A stretch of 64,000 nucleotides of DNA from Rhynochetos jubatus (taxonomy: Eukaryota > Chordata > Aves > Eurypygiformes > Rhynochetidae), in the NCBI GenBank assembly GCA_027574665.1, contig CM050653.1, positions 44,094,118 through 44,158,117 of the forward strand, given 5' to 3'. The notes below the pieces were generated by a model. The model was not told the origin of the DNA and made no database searches. It saw only the letters and a program-made list of their open reading frames with translations. The translations under genes were made by a program, and so were the position numbers. Within the stretch, counting starts at the first letter, position 1; every line of letters begins with the position of its first letter. Shown here in pieces: positions 29,074 to 45,000 of the stretch.

Positions 29074-29124
29074 CTACAGTTTGGAGGAGGGTCTAATGTA
29101 ATTTCTGCAAGTTCTTTCTGAATT
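29074..29124 (-). CDS. UBE2E2: UBE2E2 exon 3 (end of codon 59 through residue 75, plus two bases of codon 76)
   Basis: This 51-bp exon translates as IQKELAEITLDPPPNC, the first helix and following turn of the UBC fold, and is conserved across UBE2E1-3. The acceptor AG is at 29126-29125, behind an almost pure T tract on the minus strand, and the donor reads AG followed by GTAAGT at 29073 downward. The first base completes the Arg codon split from exon 2. The last two bases begin the next Ser codon, so the exon is phase 2 at both ends. It is too short to show up in a simple open-reading-frame scan; I found it by looking for the sequence expected to follow exon 2. With exon 2 it supports an intact, expressed gene rather than a processed pseudogene. 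Confidence 0.96.
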   Translation of the reverse strand, partial: NSERTCRNYIRPSSKL

Positions 29125-29599
29125 CTTAAGAGAAAAACAAAAAAAAAAAAATATTATCAGGTCTTCTTTGCAATATATTTCCTTCAACTTTATGAACATT
29201 TACACAGTAATCAATAATAATAAAATATAATTCTTATAATTTCTGATGGAAAGCTGGTGCTATCAGGTTTCATGAAGCTGCTCATGAAAATGTTGAGCTA
29301 AAAGTCAAACATTTTCTGAAAAACGAGCCTCCAATCTGGGACAAGTTATGCCATGAGCACCCACCTAGAAAATCCCACTTTTTCTATAGGTCAGGATTCC
29401 TAGCTCCTTGGCTCACTTATACAAAAATTAGATTTTTCGCATACCCTCCTTCTCTATTTCCTCTCTGCCTATATGCCTCATAGCTCTTGCTTTCCAGAAC
29501 ATTTAAATGTATCTCTTCCTGGCAGGGCAAAAAAAACCCAACTTCAGATGATAGTTGTCTCACACCCTTAGGGAACTTGGTCTTCTCCATAACCTCCTC

Positions 29600-29945
29600 C
29601 TAGGTTCGGGGGGGCTGCAGTCAGATCCCCCAAAGCCTATCCTCAAAGGGAAGTGCTCCAGCTCCCTGGCCAGGCTGGGGACCTGGTGCTGGACTTGCTC
29701 CAGTGCATGCCTTCTTTGTACTGGGGGGCCCCAAACTAAGTACATGTTATTCCAGATGCAGTCTAATGAGAGGTAAATCACTTTATGTACAGACTGCACT
29801 CCTGTTATACAGCCCAGAAGGCTGTTAGCCTTTGCTGCTGCCTCACGCTGAGCTTGCTGTCTGCCAGGCCCCCCATGTCCTTCTCAGCAGAGTTGCTCCC
29901 CAGCCTGCATCATTACAAGGGGCTAGTCCTTCCCACACACACCAT
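29600..29945 (-). mobile_element. Decayed CR1 LINE fragment in UBE2E2 intron 2
   Basis: The plus strand reads as antisense CR1. It contains CTTGCTCCAGTGCATGCC, a TTTGTACTGGGGGGCCCCAAACT stretch (about 29712-29735), and the TGCTGTCTGCCAGG to TCTCAGCAGAGTTGCTCCCC segment that lies near the end of the CR1 ORF. It parallels the better-preserved CR1 at 52.3-52.6 kb in the same order, but is more diverged. Edges are approximate. It is not functional. Confidence 0.7.
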
Positions 29946-30394
29946 GTCACACCTGTCCTAGGTACAGAACCAGACTGCTATTCCTGTTATTCCCTACACT
30001 AACAAAGAAAACCTGCACAATAATACCACTCAAATTCCTGAGATACATGATCAAGCCACAACACAAGAGTTCAGGCTTGACCTGAAGTACACACTGCCAT
30101 CCATTTTGCACATAAATACAGGCAAAGAAAAAGGTTTATCAAAATAAACATTCAGGTATATTGGCATATGTAACATAAAAATGAGCAGTTTAATTCTCTA
30201 TATAATGTTAAGATCCAAACACAATCTTACATGCTAAGGAGTCTCAGAGCCACTATCAAAATTTCCCTTATGCCACTATGAGTTGGTTTTATGGCTATAA
30301 TGAATAAATGAACCAAAGGCAGCAAAGGAACTGGCCTGAGCCAGAAACTCCAATCTTTTATCATTCACATTCTGAAATAATTAGGACACACATG

Positions 30395-30490
30395 GACAAG
30401 ATTTGTAGGCAGAGGTAGTAATTGTTTATTAGACCAGCTGACACTGTTTGAAAAGATAGAGACTCTTTCAGATGCTCAGCTTTTCTTCTA
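30395..30490. repeat. Possible ancient amniote interspersed repeat
   Basis: TTTGTAGGCAGAGGTAGTAA, then TTGTTTATTAGACCAGCTGA and a stretch ending CTCAGCTTTTCTTC resemble an old repeat seen in turtles and other reptiles (TTTTATTGGACCAACT followed by an AAGCTTTC-like end). The match is from memory and by pattern only. Family and strand are not assigned. Confidence 0.3.
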
Positions 30491-33400
30491 AAGTTCTATG
30501 CACCCCAACCCTACATACACACATGCTAGTTACCCTGCAGAGGGGGAGAAACTCAATGTTTAATTGCTTTTTCTACTCATTGAAATGTTTACACCTTCAA
30601 TACTTAGAATTTTCCCAGTAAGTACAATTCCTTTCTCATAAAAAGAGAGGCACAGGCTGCTTACTTAATATTTGCAGCAAGTTATTGTAGTAACACTGAA
30701 AATCCACCACATTTTTTAAAAGGGAAAATCTGATTAGTGAAGTCTACAACAAACATGCTCCTAAATGCAAGATTGTTACTCCATTTAAACAATTCTAACA
30801 GTTCACACCTTTTAGAAGGGAGATCTTACAAATGTGGGTGATGCTTAAAACATTTTTCTGTATATGAAGAATTTCTACTGTGTTTTTGAAATTTATACTA
30901 TAACAAATTCAAATCAGGGAAAACCTTGGTATCATGGAATTTTCAATTCATGCTTTTTTTGCCTTTTGGGAAGTTACAGAATGATGGCATTGAACTTCTA
31001 TAGACTCATGGATTATTCCTTTTCTTTACAGACAGTAGTAAGGGCAGTTAATATTTCACTGCATTACAATGAGTCCGAGACACATCAAGAATGGATTGAC
31101 AAGTGCAGCTTAAGTCCTGGATGAAAACCTTTATATTCTTCCTCCTAAATCCTAATCCATGTGCCTTCCATTCTGAAAAAAGGGTACCTAGCTCTCCTTT
31201 TCTCTTCCCCCTGTTCTAGTTCAACCCAAAATTTCTGACTTCTAATGCCAAGAGTGCTAAAACGGTCCTTTTTCAAGCTTTTCCTGTGACTGAGAAAACA
31301 AGAACAAAATACCTTTCTGCTTCAAGCAATAAAAATTGATCAGATGGTACCTTCTATTTATGTTCAAAAGTCCTAATTGCTTTTGCAAGCATCTAAAGAG
31401 ATGTTTCATTCATGATTACTTTTATATTATTTATATTATATTAATACAATACTGTCCATCAATAGCTCCTCAGCAAGCCGTCTGTGTTTATTCCCCTACT
31501 CTTGGCATCCTAAACCAAAATTAATATATACACCTTACACCTCTTTTGTTGCAACCTTAATTTACCTTGCATTCATGCTGAGAGCACATTCATAAACAGT
31601 TTCTGTAGAGCAGCTGACATGCAATAGCTTGTTCACATGTCACAGCATTCAAAGTTACAATTAAATCGTCAGGCAACATCCCAGAGAGCCCTGCACTGAT
31701 AGAGACCTCCAGCGTGCAAGCTGGCCTTTGTCTGCATGAGTTATTCCACTGCTCTGGCACTTGTTTCATATCTCCATTGAGTTACCCTCAGAATCTGGCA
31801 CAGGAGAGGATGTGCCTCATTTCCTTCGCTGACCACAGAGGGTTCACCGCGAGAATATGTGGCCTCTGGCAACAGAACATTTTTTGCAGGGTCCTTTCTG
31901 GCATTTCTTTCTTTGGGTTTTCTGCCTCAGCACAGTTATGTTTAGCTATGTCAGAGAGGAAAAACTACTCTAAATTAAAATAATTCTATATAGTCAGTTT
32001 ATATTTAAACTAATGACATACTGGTTTACTATATATTGAGGAGTGGGGTGACAGCAGGGGGAGAAGCCCTTGCTAGTAATCAAAGCCCTGGGCTGTACAC
32101 ATAGCACATTTAATTTGCAATGTCAGGTCTGATACTCTTTGTTCAGTCTTAAAGCAGTCATTTGACCCCTCTCTCTCATATATATATACACATGTATGTG
32201 TATATACACACAAAAATATTGTTCCCCTCCAGTTTGCTAACAGAAAAGAACATAGTTGCCTTCCAGTAATAGTGCAAAGGTTAATCTAACCCTAAATTCA
32301 GAAACATGAAAGTACAGTGTGGATTTCAAATATTAATTCTCACAGACACATATTTACTACTGTTCCGAGCCTAGGGGGACTGTGTGTTGTTTCCTTCATG
32401 AAACAGTTAAAATTCTCTAAAGCTAAGAGAGAACTTGAACATGTCAGAGGATTTCCCAATGAGATTAACAGGAAAAGAAGCAAAATAAGGGACTATATGA
32501 CAATGAGCTTACTTTTACTTTTCTAAAATACATGCCATTACCCATACAAGCCAGGTGAACCAATGCGCCATACTGAAGAATGTTACTTAGAAAATACTAA
32601 GAAATGCAGTCACTGGTACGTATTTCAACCTTACATAAACTGTAACTGAGCAGGAAATTGATCTAAAGGTGGTCAGATTCAGGCTGGAGGAAAAGAAATA
32701 TTCTCGCCTCCATACTAGATGCACAATTAATGACAATGATATTTCTTATTAAAAAAGCACTGCATAGCTTGCTGTCATTTTCAACATGCTAAATATCGTT
32801 CCCAGATTCCTTGCAAACAGTACTGTGATAAACTTGTCTGAGAAAAAAAGAGATGTAAAAAAGTGCTTATTTTTATTTTGCTGAATTTCAAACAAACTTA
32901 ATCCACTACCTATTTGCTACTCCTTAAGGTTGTAACTTCTTTCACTTAAGAAAATAAAAGACGACAACTAGTTTTAAAGTTCACAATTCATTGTAGGCAC
33001 AGATATTTATAGAAAAATTCCAGGACTGGACATAAAGGCTGACAGATTTTCAGCTATCAACTTCAGGAGACAAGCAAAACAATACACTTATTTGCTGAGC
33101 TACTATGCCAGCCAAGAATGGTTACACTTCTCTCAATCCAAAGGTCATGCTAAGATTTGCTGCTTAAGAGGTAACAAGATGCCTGCTGTTTTCAAGGACA
33201 GCAATTCAATTCCGTGTCTGAACTGTAATTGTGATATGCAGCGAGTTTCTCAATCTTGACATGTTAGGTAAGAAAGGTTGCTATTTAAGGTGATGCCCTC
33301 TGGGTGAGGAAAATTGAAGGACCGGTAGACTGTATGACATATGCTGTAAGCTATTACACCTGTACAGCAGCTACTCCTAAAAGTATTAACAGAGAAGGAT

Positions 33401-36281
33401 GGCGTGTGATGGCATTCTGCTTTCTTAATGCCATCTATAGCAATGCTAACACAAGAAACTCTGTACCTTAAAAACAAAGATCTTACTCAAAATTGAATTC
33501 AAGTGGTTTCACATAGCCTCCATAATCGGATCATTTTGGAAAGCAGTAAGCTGGGCGAGCAGTTTATTCATACCTAAGACATGGTAACAGTTTACTTTTA
33601 CACCAGCAAAAGTCAGCACACTGCTAAAGCTTGATTTATATAAAACCTAATGCTACTGAAAATTCTTTAAATCTGACAACATAAACGTACAAATAAAAAG
33701 AACAGAAGTGTTCCAAATACAGGTGCACAAATCTTCATTCTAATCCAAGATACACAGTAAGTATTACAGTGCAATCCAAAATATTGTGACTACAATTGCA
33801 TATGCACACAAAAGCTTTTCAAGTGAGAAAACTTGACTTCCAAACTCATGTTAGAATCAAGTCCGTAGTCTGTGACTGCAGCTCCAGTGCTACATTAACT
33901 TGCTGGTAGTCTCTGCTCTAAACAGGGATGAGGGAATCTTGACCAACACCACAACTGCAGTACACTCTGTTGCTTGGGTTTTTTACTGATTTTAGCAGAG
34001 TTTACTCTTTCAACTATAACAGAGTTATTAGAGGGAACTGCATAGCGAAACATTTAAGTGAAGATTATTGTGACTTTACAGTAATGCCGTACACACCCAC
34101 AGACTTGAAAAGCTACAACAGGAGAAAATTCCTAAGCGTATTTACAGTCTTTATTACTATGAAGATATTCTGTATTGACAGTTTCTGTAATACTTATCAC
34201 ATATTGAGGACTCTATGCCACTTTCCTTCATATTACTCCTCTCCTTTTTATCCACTACTTTAATTTCTCATTTTGCTTTTTAATTAAAATCAGTAATGAT
34301 TTAAGAAAGCAAAGAAACAAAACCTGTAATATGAAAACCTGGCCAGATTAAGAATGTTTACAGAAATGTAACCCCAGTTCTAACACAGTGACAAACTACT
34401 GAAAAGAAAAAGAAATACTGTGATACTATTAAACCCCTCTGTTACTACAAAAACCATGTTGCTGTGATTCTTCCACAAAGTACTATGACAACCAGCACTC
34501 CTAAACCACATTTTTTTCAAAAATCTTATTTATTGTGCACATATCTACAGAACTCTTATAAATCATATCAGCTTTTCAAATGCATAATCAAAGCCTTTCC
34601 TTCGATATTAGACTCTAAAGCCAGTTTCACATGTGTACTAACTGGCAAGCGCACTGATGTCAGCAACTGGCATAATTAGTTTCAGCAGAACCATAAGCAG
34701 ATATGATTAAACTTTAAAAGGTTTAAGTAATTTTATCACTGTGAAAAGCATGTTGATAAAGGCTCTAAGCTTTGAAGATACAAAGCTAAGATTAATAGAC
34801 CAATTTCTGACATATCATTATTAATTTTTTAATAGTATAGTGTCCACAGGCCCTTGTCAGAATTGTGGCATCATTACGTTAGGCATTGTACAAAGTTCAG
34901 AATACACAGATTCTTCTCTAAGGATTTTAAAAACTCATTTTTATGACCTTAGAAGTCATGACTAGCCCAATATTACTAATATTTTAAAAAATAACAATAG
35001 CAGGAAGCAGACAAAAGAGAAGGTGGCCAGAAACTGTAACAGCTGTGAGGATTAACTACATGAATAACATCATGGTTTGAAGTGAAAGCTGGGGTTTGGG
35101 TTGGTTTTTTTTCCTTTTTAGTCATAAAATGAAACATGGGCAAGCTTTGCTAGCCATCCTGTAAGTGATATGACTAGGTAATCTCTGACTAGTGTCACAG
35201 TAGAAATGGGTCTGCAGAAAGCATTTCACCAGGGAAGAAAAAAGGAAGGAATCTAGCTGTAAGGAAGGTGTCTGTGGCACAAGAAAAGCGTGACCATCCC
35301 TCATTGGAAAGACAGAAGAGACTTAGTTCGGGGAAGAATGTAAATGGTAAGAGGCAGATTAAGCCAAGGCAATGACTTGAATCCTGAAGAGATGTACACA
35401 CGTTTATATACTGGCATTTACAGATATGCATATGTTATAAATTATGGCAACAGGGCCTTGATACTACTTCTTTACCGCAGCACCACAGTGGCACAACTCA
35501 AATGTTTTTTCTTGTAGTTTACATGGCCTTGAATCAGCAAAGACACAGGATCTGGGAATTCTGCATCAGGACAGTCTGCAGAGCTGATATGTTGTCAGAT
35601 TATTTTAAAAGTGTTTTTTAACTTCAATTACTATAATCCCATTTGAATTCTGTTGCCTAGACTAACACCCCTACGTGTACTAATGGAGCAACACTAAGCT
35701 GTAAATTCCTTCTGTCTGGTCCAAGCGAGACAATCGTTATCTGGAGATTGACATGATAGCATAGAATAATTTAAATAGCTATTCTACGAACCCACTTTTC
35801 CTCTCAAGCAGAAAAGAGAAGGAAAAGAAATGGGTATTTAAACAGACCACAGTTTAAAGTAATGAAACCAACATGCATTTGTTGTTCACTCAAATATTTC
35901 TGACCTGACCATCTGGGAAAAGGAAACGCTGTACTTCACAGCAATAGGTATTACGGTGGTCCTAACATGCTGGGTTACTGAACTGTCTGAAATGTTTATG
36001 GTTAATTAACTGCAAGTTACACTGACAAGTTTCAACATCAGTCATACACACACATACAGAGATATATTTTATAAGGCTACAAAACTGTCTGAGTTTTACT
36101 AGCAATAAAAAAATGTCAGCTTTTATCATGCAAGCTACTATTAAAACCATGTGAAAGAACCAATCTGTCAAAGAAAGGATAAAAGTATACAGGTCTCATT
36201 ATTGTGACCAGTTTCAAAAGGCTATTACACTGACATAGTAGTGTTATAATAAAACAAAAAGAAAATTAATATACTGAGTCA

Positions 36282-40951
<4,670 letters not shown>

Positions 40952-41205
40952 CTGCAGGCGAGCGCAGGTCTCTCTCTCTCTCGCTGGCGCCGGGCAGAGG
41001 CTGCGGGACAATCCGAGGCGGTCACCCCGACTCCGGCCGGGCGCGGGGCTGGGAGGGGGCTGCAGCCGCTCACTGAGTCATGAGCCCGCTCCCCCGCGCT
41101 CCTCGCCCTCAGCTTTCTTCTCCCTCCCTCCCGAGCGGCAGCGGCCGCTGCTGCTGCTTCTCCCACCGCCGCCGCCGCTCCTGCCCCCGCTGCCCGAAGA
41201 GAAGT
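40952..41205 (-). other. UBE2E2: Probable UBE2E2 non-coding exon 1 (5' edge approximate)
   Basis: On the minus strand, CTGCAG is followed by GTAGCT at 40951 downward. This is a plausible 5' splice site inside the CpG island and upstream of coding exon 2, with no intervening coding sequence. The exon is GC-rich and contains a (GA)n run (about 40969-40982 on this strand). The transcription start cannot be fixed from sequence; about 41205 is a guess based on the CCAAT box at 41291-41295. If transcription starts upstream of 41081, the leader holds a four-codon upstream ORF (ATG ACT CAG TGA, 41081-41070), the only ATG seen in the exon. Other first exons within the island are possible. Confidence 0.55.
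41074..41080. promoter_or_regulatory. AP-1-type site in the UBE2E2 promoter/exon 1
   Basis: TGAGTCA (TGACTCA on the minus strand) is a perfect AP-1 consensus inside the CpG island, within or just upstream of the presumed exon 1. On the minus strand it overlaps a tiny upstream ORF. Binding is inferred from the consensus alone. Confidence 0.4.
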
Positions 41206-41216
41206 GAAGCCGCTGC

Positions 41217-41355
41217 CGCGCGCGCGCGCGCGCCCCCGCCGCCGCCTCCGCGCGCGCGCGCCCCCGCCCAGCGCCGCGCGCGCCCGCCAGCCAATTAGCC
41301 CGGGCGCTCGCGGTCCGCCGAGGGAGGGGCGGGGTGGGCGGGCGCGCGCGCGCGC
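41217..41355. repeat. Alternating CG tracts
   Basis: Alternating C/G tracts of 17, 13 and 14 bases lie at 41217-41233, 41249-41261 and 41342-41355. Such tracts are classic Z-DNA formers. They sit at and just upstream of the presumed UBE2E2 transcription start. Confidence 0.85.
41291..41295. promoter_or_regulatory. CCAAT box (NF-Y type)
   Basis: CCAAT reads on the plus strand and therefore as ATTGG relative to UBE2E2, an orientation NF-Y often uses. It lies about 80-100 bp upstream of the guessed UBE2E2 start, a typical spacing, with GC boxes about 35 bp further upstream. Confidence 0.45.
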
Positions 41356-41675
41356 TTTCGGCGAGGGGGCGGGGGGGGAGGAGGGGGGAAAAGTGACAGG
41401 CGGGCGGAGGGATGGGGGGGGCGGGGCACAGGCGCGCGCCCGCGGGGGCTGTAGGAGGCCGCGCGCGGTCGGGCAGGGGAGGGGGGGGAAGAGCTGCCGG
41501 CGGGAGCGCGCGTTAAAGGGAAGCACGGGGCGGGGGGGCGGGGTCAGCGGGCCCGAGTAGGAAGGAGGCGTGAGGGGATGGAGGGGGGCGCGGGGAGCTG
41601 CGGGGGCGCTCGGGGGATGGGTACCGGCCCTACTTCCCTCCCTCCCGCCGCCGCCTGTGCCCGGCTGGGCCGCGG

Positions 41676-41694
41676 CCCCCCCCCCCCCCCCCCC
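41676..41694. repeat. C19 homopolymer
   Basis: Nineteen consecutive C lie in the distal part of the CpG island, G-rich on the minus strand. The length may be affected by sequencing error. Confidence 0.9.
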
Positions 41695-42060
41695 GCCAAA
41701 GTCCTGGGGGCGGACGGGAGCGGGGTGCGGGTAGGCCGGGACAGCGCGGGGGGCGGCGGCGGGGCCGGTATCAACTTTCCGTGCGCTTCTCGGCTTCTTC
41801 TGCCTCTTTGTTCCCGCCGCCGGCCGCCCCGGTGCCGCCGGCTCTCCCTGGCCGCGAGGGCCGTGTTACCCGGCTAGGGGCGGTGCGAGGGCACGGTGCC
41901 GGCTCCTGCGCGGGGAGGGGGCCGTGCTTAGCCCGATGCTTTCGACCACATGGCTTGTTGGGCACAAGGCCGCAAGGCTTGATGGCACAAACTGCCTCCG
42001 GCCACTAAGGCCGTCGGGTACCCTGCAGCATCCCGGCTGGGGTCGGGACTGTAGCGTCAG

Positions 42061-45000
42061 GTAAATGGATCTCGCCTCCCACGCAGGTGGGCATCACCAT
42101 CGCAGTAAGGAATGGGAGAGGCCGAGGCAGAGCTGCACTTAAATATCAGGTATTTAGCGTTAACAGCGTTAACCTGGAGCAAAACAAACTTCTAACAGAA
42201 CCGGCTGTCAGGTACCCGGCTGCGTTGGCCTGAGATACTGCTGTCCTGTGCTGGCGCTGCTGCTTGAATCTTCACATAACACGAAGTTGACACTTAGCTA
42301 CGTTATGTAAACTTTCATCAACTCAAACCTTTCTCATCAACAAGGAAATAGACCAGCCACGGGCAAAGGGGTAATGGCAAGCCAAAACGTTTTCCCCCTT
42401 TTAACAGGGAATGAAAAAATAAAACATGTTCTCGTCATTCCACATGTACAAGGAAAAGTTTCTCCTTGTTTGCGCTGTGAAGGATTGTACCGTACCTGAC
42501 TCATGGTTACAGTGTAGGTGGAGTCCATGCTACCAAACCTACAGAAATGGAGAACTTGAAGCACTGCTGAGATTTTTAGGGATTAGAAACATTATTGGCA
42601 CCTGCTCTCGTGTTACATCCAGACAGCAGAAGTGATTTTTTTCAGTTTCTGTGTACACAAAATTAGTCATTTTCTTTGTTGTTTTGAAATAACTTGGTTT
42701 ATTGTCTCTTCCTATTTCTTTGTTAAATAATCCCAATGACGTTTTCACCTAAACTTAAAAATACTGCACTCAGTTACTTCTTCCTATTTCATGTGTGTTT
42801 ACAAAGTATTTTCCTGCCTCTGATGAACTCATGGAGAAAAGCCCCTAATGTCACCCAGGCAGCTTTCCATCTGCTAGCATGCACTGACTTCTCACAAGGA
42901 CAAATAACTAAGTAACAGAATATGATGCGTAAAAGTCCTTTAAAGAACGCAAGTCTTCTGCAGGTAACGCTTCTCGTCATGGTGAAAGGCTGCTGGCTGC
43001 ACTGCACGCTCTTGACATCACAGTCCCCTTTTCTGAAATCACTTAAGTCATTCCAAAACAGACCTCCTGAAAACCATTCAGGAAGCGATGAAATTCACTT
43101 CTGAATGAGTCCTCTACAGTATTTCCTTAAGGTTGCTCTGATTGCTTAAAGGAGGCATAAATTTTCCTGTTCGAATACCCTGTCTATTGAGACTCCCCAG
43201 CCCGTGTCAGGACTTCCCTTCAGTGACAGTTCGGTGTGCTTCATTGTAGTCCTTCTTTTCTGCAAGGATCCGCAGGAAGCACAGAGAGTGAAGCTCAGTG
43301 AATAGCCTAATTCAGACAGGGGTAGGATGGGGCCATACAGCGTCCCAGTATCTGGGTCATAAATACCCAGTGCCAAAAAAAATCAAGGGAGCGCTGAATT
43401 GTTCCAGTGCCAAGTGAAAGGTTTGAGTCATCGCGAGTCAGGCCCTGATTTTTCTTCTGGTGTGTAACCTCTGGCCCAAAGCCCTAAGTGCTAGGGCTTA
43501 AATTAAGGACAACTAAACTAGGGAGAAGGTTCGTACTGCCTTGTCGAACAGAACACGCACACTGAGGTGTGCCCTGTCATTTTAAAAGTGGAGGTTTTGA
43601 GTGAGCCCTACCTATGTGTAGAGAGTAGGGCAGGGTAGTCAACTGCTCCCAGTTTTATCCTTTTGACCTTTCAGAATAACGTGTTTGACCCTCAGATGTT
43701 AAAGGTTGCATAATATTGTATTATTCAAAATCCTTCAGAAGACTTTTCTAAGTTTGGATCATGCAGGGTGAGATCCTGGCCCTTTTGAAGTGAGCAGCAT
43801 TACTCCAATGTTAGATTTCACCTATGCTGGAGTGCTGAGGCACACACATTACACTTTTTTTTCCCCTGCCTAGGTTTATGTGGCTTCTAAAAGCTGACAT
43901 TATTTACAACACTGGATGCATCCAAAACAACCCGAGTTCTTTACTCTCACAGAAGCTTGCAGCTTCCTCAGAGACACAGCGGAGTTTGGCTCACCTGGCA
44001 CAGACAGTCACGCTTTAAGACTGTTATAGCTAAGGACACTTCTGTTAAGGCCTCTTGATTTGGAGTGTCTGTTATAAAGACAGATATGTCAATCAAAATC
44101 TATGAAGCTGGAGACATAGGATGCCATAGGAAACCTGAGCCATGTTTCCATTGAAGAATGTTGAATTTCAAGAAGTATTGGATCGATTTAGATTTTTTAG
44201 TCTCATTTAGCTGTACTGAGATCTCATTTATGGCAAGTTTTATCCATTTTTGTTCAGTTAAAAAACAGGGAATTTAAATTACAAGTTATTGTTAGACATC
44301 AAAATAGGAAAATACAACTTTGAGATTTCTTCTGCATTTCTATTTATGAATTATTGTTCATTCCCATTTAAAAGGACATGGCATTTTAATATTGCTGTTT
44401 AAGTTGTTAAATGAACATTGTTGTCAAGTTATAACTGATAAAAAAGAATTGGTTTTCTGAGGTGAAGAAAAGATGAGGAATTATCTCAACTGTGATCCAG
44501 CTGAAACATAACAGTATGTCTCTTGTGATAACATATCTCACTTTCAAAACTTCAATATTTTATATTAAAAAGTGAGATGGAAATATTCAGTTGTCCGTGG
44601 TGCACCCTGTTGTTCTATCAATCTCTTTCAACCAAATCTTAATGAACCAAATAATTTCATCCATCTGAACTATTATCGGCAGAGGATTGGAGGAATGGGG
44701 ACAAAGGTGCCTTTATTCATTCTTCACCTGATGCCACTTTTCAGCTTCGCAGGAGCTATCCCAGCCTATGTCACTCCCCCATTTTTTTCCCTGCTGAGTC
44801 TCGTGCCACATGGGGCTGTTCGGAGAGCAGACAGCAGGCAGATCTCAGTGGCAGGCCCTCTCTTTCCCAATCTTGTCCACCATCCGGAGCTGAAGCGGGG
44901 ACACAGAATGACATGAGACTGCAGTAGCTTTATGCTGTTATGGGATTCCTCTCCCATAACTGGCTTTCCTTATACTAACTACTGTGATGGCACAAAGCCA

